Source: an uncultured Flavobacteriaceae bacterium
GTDB lineage: Bacteria; Bacteroidota; Bacteroidia; Flavobacteriales; Flavobacteriaceae
DNA length: 11,066 nucleotides
Assembly: GCA_913052425.1 (NCBI GenBank)
Contig: CAJXEG010000030.1
Location: forward strand, 1 to 11,066
Direction: 5' to 3'
Under the pieces are notes generated by a model. It had not been told where the DNA came from, did not search any database, and saw nothing but the letters and a program-made list of their open reading frames with translations. The stretch's first letter is position 1, and the number at the start of each line of letters is the position of its first letter. Made by a program: the position numbers and the translations under genes. Of the stretch, positions 6,198 through 11,066 are shown one piece after another.

Positions 6198-7166
6198 ATG
6201 ATAGTAAAGATTTTCAAGACAATTGGTCCTAGAACCTATCTTACTTCCATATTTCTTATCATATCTACGGTTTTGTTTTCTTTTCAATTGGAGAAAAACG
6301 GAGCGCACCTCTTGGATCAATGGCCCAGGATTACTGCCAAAGTCATCCTTATGATCGCTTTCATTACGATGATTACCCTACTGGAAACCCGAATCAAAGG
6401 AAGGAAATTAGACGGCATTCACTTGATTGCTTTTCCCACGATTTTTCTCTTTTTCCCCAACTTTTACGACATAAAAACCATACCCATTCTTCAGGCAATT
6501 CTATTGACTTACGGCCAATATGTTTTTATTAAAATCCTTCATTCCAAAAAAACAGAAAAGTGGATAATGGACCTGTCCCTGATAATATCGATCATCGTAC
6601 AATTCAACTATGTTTTTGCGGCTTTTTATTTGCTTCCTCTTTTTATTCTTTTCCGTAGGAGATTAAAAGACGTCAAACACCTTTTGGCTTTACTGTTGCC
6701 TGTTCTAATCATCCCTTTTACGTTCAATAGCCTTTCGATCATCTTGCCTTCCAAAACCTTTGCCCTTATAAATCCCCCTGTCCAGAGGAAGCTGTTGAAC
6801 ATTCAACTGCTCTCCAACGCTGATATGGTTTGGTTGATCACCTTGCTGCTTACGGTTTTGATTTGTGCCCTTCAGTTGCCACGAGGTAATAGAAAATTTT
6901 CCTATCCCGAGCTTTTTTCAGGCTTCCTTTACATGACTTTTTGGTTGTTCTTTAGCATTGCTTTTGGATTGTTGGGCCTACAAACATCCTCCGAGCGTTG
7001 GTTCATCAGCTTTATTCCCGTAGCGTATTTTTTTGGCGGATTTATCGAAAATATCAAATCGGATTCATTAAAAAATATTTTATTTACGACCCTTTTTTTG
7101 GGCATTGTGATCTTCAAACTTTTTGACCATGGAATCATATCTTTAGAATTGCCTTTTCGAAACTGA
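6198..7166 (+). CDS. Polytopic membrane protein, DUF6427-like
   Basis: This 322-residue protein is almost wholly hydrophobic, with roughly nine to eleven membrane segments. Clear ones lie near residues 15-30 (LTSIFLIISTVLFSF), 47-63, 75-88, 122-138, 160-178, 208-225, 240-260 and 292-310, with short basic cytoplasmic loops such as FRRRLKD. Its placement, between the small DUF6341 gene and a DUF4254-GT9 pair, and its size match the flavobacterial DUF6427 family as I remember it, but no diagnostic motif confirms this. The context of two glycan-related genes suggests a role in envelope polysaccharide or lipid metabolism, which is inference only. The ATG at 6198 is the first in the frame after the 42-base divergent gap. 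DUF4254 follows after 48 bases, possibly with its own promoter. Confidence 0.7.
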   Translation: MIVKIFKTIGPRTYLTSIFLIISTVLFSFQLEKNGAHLLDQWPRITAKVILMIAFITMITLLETRIKGRKLDGIHLIAFPTIFLFFPNFYDIKTIPILQAILLTYGQYVFIKILHSKKTEKWIMDLSLIISIIVQFNYVFAAFYLLPLFILFRRRLKDVKHLLALLLPVLIIPFTFNSLSIILPSKTFALINPPVQRKLLNIQLLSNADMVWLITLLLTVLICALQLPRGNRKFSYPELFSGFLYMTFWLFFSIAFGLLGLQTSSERWFISFIPVAYFFGGFIENIKSDSLKNILFTTLFLGIVIFKLFDHGIISLELPFRN

Positions 7167-7186
7167 AAAAATTGGTCATCAAATTG

Positions 7187-7194
7187 TATCTTCG
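7187..7194 (+). promoter_or_regulatory. Weak candidate -7 element upstream of the DUF4254 gene
   Basis: TATCTTCG differs from TAnnTTTG at one position and lies 20 bases before the DUF4254 ATG. A TTGG at 7172-7175 is closer than the usual -33 spacing. It could give the DUF4254-GT9 pair an internal promoter, but read-through from the upstream gene is equally possible. Confidence 0.25.
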
Positions 7195-7214
7195 TTCCAA
7201 CGAAAATTACAGAC

Positions 7215-7832
7215 ATGAGCCAAGATTCTACCAGCCAACTTTCCATTAATATCTTTAGAGAAAGCATTGATAAATACCACCTTATCGACGAGGTGGACCA
7301 AGCTTTCGAAAATCCTTATCCGGGCGATGCCTTAGAGCATTTACTCTACCGAAAAAATTGGATCGACACCGTTCAATGGCACTATGAAGACCTCATCAGA
7401 GACCCTGAGATCGACCCCGTTGAGGGAATGAAACTCAAAAGATTGATTGATGCTTCCAACCAAGACAGAACCGATACGGTAGAATACATCGACAGTTTTT
7501 TTCTCAATCAGTTCAAAGACGTAGAGGTCCAAAAGGGAGCCACAACAAACTCGGAAAGCCTTGCATGGGCTTTGGATCGTTTGTCCATTTTGGAATTGAA
7601 GATTTACCATATGGAAGAAGAGGCCAACCGAAAGGAAGCCGGTGAATCGCATCGCGAAAAATGTAACGCCAAGCTTCAAGTATTGCTCACCCAAAGAGAG
7701 GATTTAGGTTCCTCAATTGATGACCTCCTCAAAGACATCGCAAGCGGGTCAAAATACATGAAGGTTTACAAACAAATGAAAATGTACAACGACGAGGACA
7801 CCAACCCCGTTTTGTACAAGGACAAATCCTAG
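7215..7832 (+). CDS. DUF4254 domain-containing protein
   Basis: This 205-residue, mostly helical, acidic, soluble protein matches DUF4254, a Bacteroidota family of unknown function that regularly lies directly upstream of a family 9 glycosyltransferase. Typical pieces are the YRKNWIDTVQWHYEDLIRDP segment (45-64), LKRLIDASNQDRTDTVEYID (73-92), a LAWALDRLSILELKIYHM helix (about 116-133), and a coiled-coil-like stretch through LQVLLTQREDLGSSIDDLL near the C-terminus. No signal peptide, membrane segment or catalytic motif is apparent. Its stop is six bases from the GT9 ATG, so the two are co-transcribed, and a shared role in surface glycan or lipooligosaccharide synthesis is a reasonable guess from this association. 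Confidence 0.87.
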   Translation: MSQDSTSQLSINIFRESIDKYHLIDEVDQAFENPYPGDALEHLLYRKNWIDTVQWHYEDLIRDPEIDPVEGMKLKRLIDASNQDRTDTVEYIDSFFLNQFKDVEVQKGATTNSESLAWALDRLSILELKIYHMEEEANRKEAGESHREKCNAKLQVLLTQREDLGSSIDDLLKDIASGSKYMKVYKQMKMYNDEDTNPVLYKDKS

Positions 7833-7838
7833 TCATTT

Positions 7839-8870
7839 ATGAAAGACCCTCACCTGCTGTTGATTCGACTTTCCGCCTTGGGAGATGTAGCCATGACAGT
7901 TCCGGTGATCCGTTGCTTATATAAAACCTATCCACAACTTAAAATAACTTTTGTCAGCCGACCTCATGTCGCTCCACTTTTTCAGGAGTTTAAAAACTTT
8001 AATTTCTATCCCACAGATTTCGATGGTCGGCACAAGGGCATAAAAGGTTTGTGGACACTGTTCCAAGAACTCAAAACCATTCCTTTTTCTGCTGTTGCCG
8101 ATTTGCACAGCGTATTGCGAGTCTACCTACTCAAAGTCTTTTTTAGGCTGTGTGGCTTCAAGGTCAAGTCCATCGACAAAGGCCGATTGGAAAAAAAGGC
8201 GCTTACCCGAGCGAAAAATAAAAAGTTTCAACCGCTTACCCCCACCAGTTATCGCTATGCAGATGTTTTTAGAAAATTGGGTTTCCCCATTTCATTCGAA
8301 CAACACGAATTTCCCGAAAAAAACGAACTCCCTCCCTCCTTATTGCCCCTCTACCAGGCCAGTGAAAAAAAATGGATAGGGATTGCTCCTTTTGCCGCGC
8401 ATGCGGGAAAAATGTATCCCTTAGACCTTATGCAACAACTCATCAATTATTTACAAAAAGATCATCAGATTTTTCTTTTTGGTGCGGGAGAAAAAGAAAA
8501 GGAACGCCTTGAAGTTTGGGAAAAAGCCTACACAAATGTTTACAGCATCGCGGGAAAAATCAACCTTAGAAAACAACTCGATCTTATGGCCTATTTGGAT
8601 TTGATGATCTCCATGGATTCTGCCAATGGGCATATGGCCGCCAATATGGGAACCAAGGTGCTTACCCTATGGGGAATGACCCATCCTTTTTGTGGGTTTG
8701 CTCCATTCAATCAACCTTTGGATCACGCCCTCACCTTGGACAGAACGCAATATCCTTTGATTCCCACATCAGTGTATGGAACCGATCTTCCCCAAGACTA
8801 TAAGGACGCATTCAGATCTTTAGATCCTAAAACGGTTATTGAAAAAACCTTGGAATTACTAAAGCGGTAA
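7839..8870 (+). CDS. Family 9 glycosyltransferase (heptosyltransferase-like)
   Basis: The 343-residue protein has the two-domain GT-B layout of ADP-heptose:LPS heptosyltransferases. The N-terminal motif is LIRLSALGDVAMTVPVI (8-24), where the GD pair is characteristic. The C-terminal nucleotide-sugar domain starts at WIGIAPFAAHAGKMYP (179-194), followed by IFLFGAGEKEKE (211-222) and the hallmark SMDSANGHMAANMGT (258-272) and WGMTHP (278-283). In place of the D-S-G-P/MH motif of classical WaaC/WaaF it has D-S-A-N-GH, which I recall as usual for Bacteroidota members. It probably adds a heptose or similar sugar to lipooligosaccharide at the inner membrane; the donor is not determined. It is the end of the DUF6427-like/DUF4254/GT9 run. 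Its stop is four bases from the stop of the convergent reductase gene. Confidence 0.88.
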   Translation: MKDPHLLLIRLSALGDVAMTVPVIRCLYKTYPQLKITFVSRPHVAPLFQEFKNFNFYPTDFDGRHKGIKGLWTLFQELKTIPFSAVADLHSVLRVYLLKVFFRLCGFKVKSIDKGRLEKKALTRAKNKKFQPLTPTSYRYADVFRKLGFPISFEQHEFPEKNELPPSLLPLYQASEKKWIGIAPFAAHAGKMYPLDLMQQLINYLQKDHQIFLFGAGEKEKERLEVWEKAYTNVYSIAGKINLRKQLDLMAYLDLMISMDSANGHMAANMGTKVLTLWGMTHPFCGFAPFNQPLDHALTLDRTQYPLIPTSVYGTDLPQDYKDAFRSLDPKTVIEKTLELLKR

Positions 8871-8874
8871 CGGA

Positions 8875-9912
8875 CTATACATCGTCGTAATCCACCACCA
8901 AATGATTGCTGGTAGCATGTGCTTGGCAGGTCAAAACCAACCCTTCTTCGACTTCTTCATCGGTCAGGATTTGATTGGTCACCATTTCTGCCGTTCCCGA
9001 TTTGACCCTCGCGATACAGCTGGAGCAAACGCCTCCTTGGCAGGAGTAGGGCACATCCAACTTATTTTGAAGAGCAGCATCCAATACACTTTTTCCTTCG
9101 GTGTTTTCAATTTTATGCGTCAGTTCATCATAGATGATTTCCAATGAAGCCCCTTCGGTTTTTCCTTCGATTTGATCTGTTTGGGTTGATGCGCTAAACA
9201 ATTCAAACAGAATGGCCTCTTCTTCCACTCCATTGGTGGACAAAGTTTCCGATACGGTTTCAATCATACTTTCAGGGCCGCAGAGGTAGAACTTATCGGC
9301 AACTTCTCCCATCTGTTTTAGGGCACTTTTGGTCACGGAGGCTTCAACACGACCAAAGAGACTTCCCGCTAAATTGGCTCGGCTGAAGACCCATTGAATG
9401 GAAAGCCGTCCTTCAAACTCTTTTTCTAAACCCTTCAATTCATCGAAGAACATGCTGTCTTCGGGCGTTTTATTCCCATAAACCAAATGAAAACGATTGT
9501 CGGGGTGATCCAAAAGAGCTGTTTTTAGAATTGACATGATGGGGGTAATCCCACTACCTGCTGCAAATCCGGCTAGGCTTTGGGCTTGGGTGGAAGAGAC
9601 ATATTGAAAGCGCCCTTGGGGAGGTGCGACCATGATATGGTCGTCCTCATGCATTGATCGATTGGCATGGGTCGAAAAAACCCCGTCGGTAACTTCCTTG
9701 ATCCCTACCTGAAGCCCTTCATCTACACCACTACAGATGGAGTAAGAACGTCTTACTGATTTTTCATTTATCTTTGTTTCAAGAGTCAGGTATTGCCCCG
9801 CTTCAAATTGAAACTTTTCTTTTTCCTCTTCAGGAACCTTAAAAGAAATTAAAACAGCGTTTGGAGTATTTCTGGTGATTTTTGAAATCATTAGGGGATA
9901 CATTTCTGGCAT
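8875..9912 (-). CDS. PaaE-like FAD- and [2Fe-2S]-dependent NAD(P)H reductase
   Basis: This 345-residue protein has an FNR-like reductase module followed by a C-terminal plant-type ferredoxin. FAD binding is marked by RRSYSIC (54-60). The NAD(P)-binding part has AAGSGITPIMSIL (117-129), YGNKTPEDSMF (145-155) and CGPESM (211-216). The [2Fe-2S] cluster ligands C291, C296, C299 and C329 are all present, in CQGGVCSSC and LTCQ. The domain order and length match PaaE, the electron-transfer subunit of phenylacetyl-CoA epoxidase, but no paaABCD genes are nearby, so it may supply electrons to another oxygenase or desaturase. The ATG at 9912 follows a good promoter (TTG-19-TAACTTTG); Met4 is an alternative start. 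It is a single-gene unit, convergent with the GT9 gene. Confidence 0.9.
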   Translation of the reverse strand: MPEMYPLMISKITRNTPNAVLISFKVPEEEKEKFQFEAGQYLTLETKINEKSVRRSYSICSGVDEGLQVGIKEVTDGVFSTHANRSMHEDDHIMVAPPQGRFQYVSSTQAQSLAGFAAGSGITPIMSILKTALLDHPDNRFHLVYGNKTPEDSMFFDELKGLEKEFEGRLSIQWVFSRANLAGSLFGRVEASVTKSALKQMGEVADKFYLCGPESMIETVSETLSTNGVEEEAILFELFSASTQTDQIEGKTEGASLEIIYDELTHKIENTEGKSVLDAALQNKLDVPYSCQGGVCSSCIARVKSGTAEMVTNQILTDEEVEEGLVLTCQAHATSNHLVVDYDDV

Positions 9913-9928
9913 AGCGTGTTTTTGTTTG

Positions 9929-9958
9929 CAAAGTTATTTTAAAAAAAAACAATGACAA
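9929..9958 (-). promoter_or_regulatory. Putative promoter of the PaaE-like gene
   Basis: On the minus strand, TTG (9956-9958) is followed after 19 bases by TAACTTTG (9929-9936). This is the best match in the window to the Bacteroidota arrangement of a -33 TTG and a -7 TAnnTTTG. The spacer includes a run of nine T residues. The -7 element ends 16 bases before the ATG at 9912, the same distance as at tatA. Confidence 0.6.
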
Positions 9959-10053
9959 TATCAAAGTTTTGGCAACTGTCGATCAAAGCCTTTTTTAGAG
10001 CTCCTCAATGGGAAGTAGCCTTTGCTCAATTGGAGTCCTATTTTAAGGCTTAG
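9952..10053 (+). CDS. Possible 33-residue small ORF between the PaaE-like and sprE genes
   Basis: An ATG frame reading MTISKFWQLSIKAFFRAPQW and continuing to a TAG at 10051-10053 occupies over half of the 188-base divergent gap. The peptide is basic and aromatic-rich (two Trp, four Phe) and could form an amphipathic helix. Its ATG overlaps the promoter of the opposite gene and no upstream promoter of its own is visible, which counts against it. I recognise no family. The remainder of the gap (10054-10100) is A+T-rich and presumably holds the sprE promoter, for which no perfect TAnnTTTG is seen. Confidence 0.2.
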   Translation: MTISKFWQLSIKAFFRAPQWEVAFAQLESYFKA

Positions 10054-10100
10054 TTATACTAAATTGAATCTTTTACAGTTATATAAATAAACGCTTTCCA

Positions 10101-11066
10101 TTGAAAAAAGCAGTGCATTTTTTGGCGGTTGGAACAGGTATCATGCTTATGTTATGGGGCTGTTCTACCCAAAAAAGCAAAATGCTTAACAGGGGATACC
10201 ATTCCCTAAACACCCAATACAATGTACTTTTTAATGGAAAGGAAGCTTTTAAAGTGGGACAATCCATTTTGGAGCAAGCCAACGATGACAACTTTTTCGA
10301 ATTTTTAGAGGTGGAACCCATCGCCCTCAACGGGGAGCGCATGGATCAAACCACGGTAGTCCCCGGTTTTGATCGTGCCGAGGAAAAAGCCGTAAAAGCC
10401 ATTCAAAAACACTCCATGAACATCAATGGCATTCAGCGCAATAACAAAATTGATGAGGCCTATTTGCTTTTGGGTAAAGCCCGCTATTACGACCGACGTT
10501 TTTTCCCCGCCATGGAAGCTTTTAATTACTTGTTGGAAAACTACGTAGACGCTAAAACCTATGTCGAAGGGAGAATATGGCGTGAAAAAACCAATATTCG
10601 CATGCGCAACAACGAGCTTGCCATAAAAAACCTCAGGAGTTTGGCCCGATCCATAACCCCAAGCAGTAAATTCCACAGCCCGGCCAATGCCGCCATATCC
10701 CAAGCCTTTATCAACATCAAAGAGTTAGATTCGGCGATTTACTACATCAGAAACGCTGCGCTTACTGCCAAAGACAACCGCGATAAAGGGCGTTATTATT
10801 TCCTGTCCGGCCAACTCTATGAAAGCCTCAAAAAGCCCGACTCTGCCCTTTGGGCCTTTGAACAAGTCGTGGGACTCAACAGAAAAACCCCGCGAAAATA
10901 CTGGATCAATGCCCAAATTAAAAGACTACAAATCAGAAGCTTACGCGATAGCTTGGATCCCATGGAGCCCTATGAAAAGCTCGCCAAAAATTATGAAAAC
11001 TACATTTTTGATCACTGGATCAATCGCGCCATAGGCATTCATTATTTTCAGCAACAGCAAGACAGC
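10101..11066 (+). CDS. sprE: SprE/PorW-like TPR lipoprotein of gliding motility / type IX secretion, 5' part
   Basis: The frame runs open from a TTG at 10101 to the window edge, giving 322 codons without a stop, so the 3' end lies outside. The N-terminus is a lipoprotein signal: MKKA, a hydrophobic stretch, and the lipobox LWGC with the acylated cysteine at residue 21. The mature part begins with a RGYHSLNTQYNVLFNG-type segment, followed by FDRAEEKAVKAIQKHSMNI and a series of TPR-like helix pairs such as DEAYLLLGKARYYDRRFFPA and KGRYYFLSGQLYESLKKPDS. These match my memory of SprE of Flavobacterium johnsoniae and PorW of Porphyromonas gingivalis, envelope lipoproteins needed for type IX secretion and, in gliders, for motility. 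Family members are several hundred residues longer. The TTG start is chosen because it places the KK-hydrophobic-LWGC signal correctly; later ATGs at 10143 and 10149 would destroy it. Confidence 0.85.
   Translation, partial: MKKAVHFLAVGTGIMLMLWGCSTQKSKMLNRGYHSLNTQYNVLFNGKEAFKVGQSILEQANDDNFFEFLEVEPIALNGERMDQTTVVPGFDRAEEKAVKAIQKHSMNINGIQRNNKIDEAYLLLGKARYYDRRFFPAMEAFNYLLENYVDAKTYVEGRIWREKTNIRMRNNELAIKNLRSLARSITPSSKFHSPANAAISQAFINIKELDSAIYYIRNAALTAKDNRDKGRYYFLSGQLYESLKKPDSALWAFEQVVGLNRKTPRKYWINAQIKRLQIRSLRDSLDPMEPYEKLAKNYENYIFDHWINRAIGIHYFQQQQDS

Noticed and set aside
6156..6320. 55-residue N-terminal extension of the DUF6341 frame on the minus strand
   Set aside because: It would run through the divergent gap and into the DUF6427-like gene; the family begins at the MKKNF methionine, and the predicted promoter lies inside the extension.
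8095..8379. 94-codon plus-strand frame inside the GT9 gene
   Set aside because: It is an out-of-frame shadow within a gene whose GT9 motifs are continuous; no frameshift is needed.
9937..9950. T4-A9 run as a terminator for a flanking gene
   Set aside because: There is no preceding GC-rich stem, and both flanking genes read away from it; it is better seen as the spacer of the minus-strand promoter.
10305..10703. 132-codon minus-strand frame opposite the SprE/PorW-like gene
   Set aside because: The plus strand here encodes a continuous lipoprotein and TPR sequence with clear family features; the minus frame shows none.
1..11066. A mobile, defence or otherwise novel accessory island
   Set aside because: No transposase, integrase, nuclease, toxin-antitoxin pair, direct repeats or shift in composition was seen; the genes are lineage-typical core functions.

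Overview
The window looks like a piece of a Bacteroidota chromosome, most likely a marine-type member of the Flavobacteriia. It is moderately A+T-rich. Its start regions lack Shine-Dalgarno sequences, and several upstream regions carry the Bacteroidota -7 promoter element TAnnTTTG. Many of its proteins are typical of that lineage: DUF4837, DUF6341, a DUF6427-like protein, DUF4254 next to a family 9 glycosyltransferase, a PaaE-type oxidoreductase and a SprE/PorW lipoprotein. These family calls come from reading the sequence and from memory; no search was run. No rRNA, tRNA, CRISPR array, insertion sequence or phage gene was seen.

Layout. (1) Positions 1-683: the 3' end of a DUF4837 gene converges on tatA (Tat translocase pore subunit). 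(2) Positions 787-4532: a compact four-gene operon diverges from tatA: a membrane-anchored M23/LytM peptidase, a GH3-type adenylating enzyme, a small SAM methyltransferase and a family 2 glycosyltransferase. Spacing is a 4-base overlap, then 3 bases, then 3 bases. (3) Positions 4533-5933: a promoter, a possible 29-codon leader ORF, and purD (purine biosynthesis). (4) Positions 5928-8870: a small DUF6341 membrane protein on the minus strand, overlapping the end of purD, then a rightward run of a polytopic DUF6427-like membrane protein, a DUF4254 protein and a family 9 glycosyltransferase. (5) Positions 8875-9912: a PaaE-like FAD/[2Fe-2S] reductase on the minus strand. (6) Positions 10101-11066: the 5' part of a SprE/PorW-like lipoprotein of gliding motility and type IX secretion, which runs off the window.

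Together these are mostly core-genome functions: cell envelope and glycan assembly (M23, GT2, GT9, DUF4254), protein export (TatA, SprE/PorW), purine synthesis and redox. I see no defence island, mobile element or clearly new system. The points most worth a second look are a leader ORF predicted to start almost at the transcription start and to end 4 bases before purD, the peptidase/GH3/methyltransferase/glycosyltransferase operon of unknown purpose, a predicted leaderless M23 transcript, and three convergent gene pairs with no room for a terminator between them.
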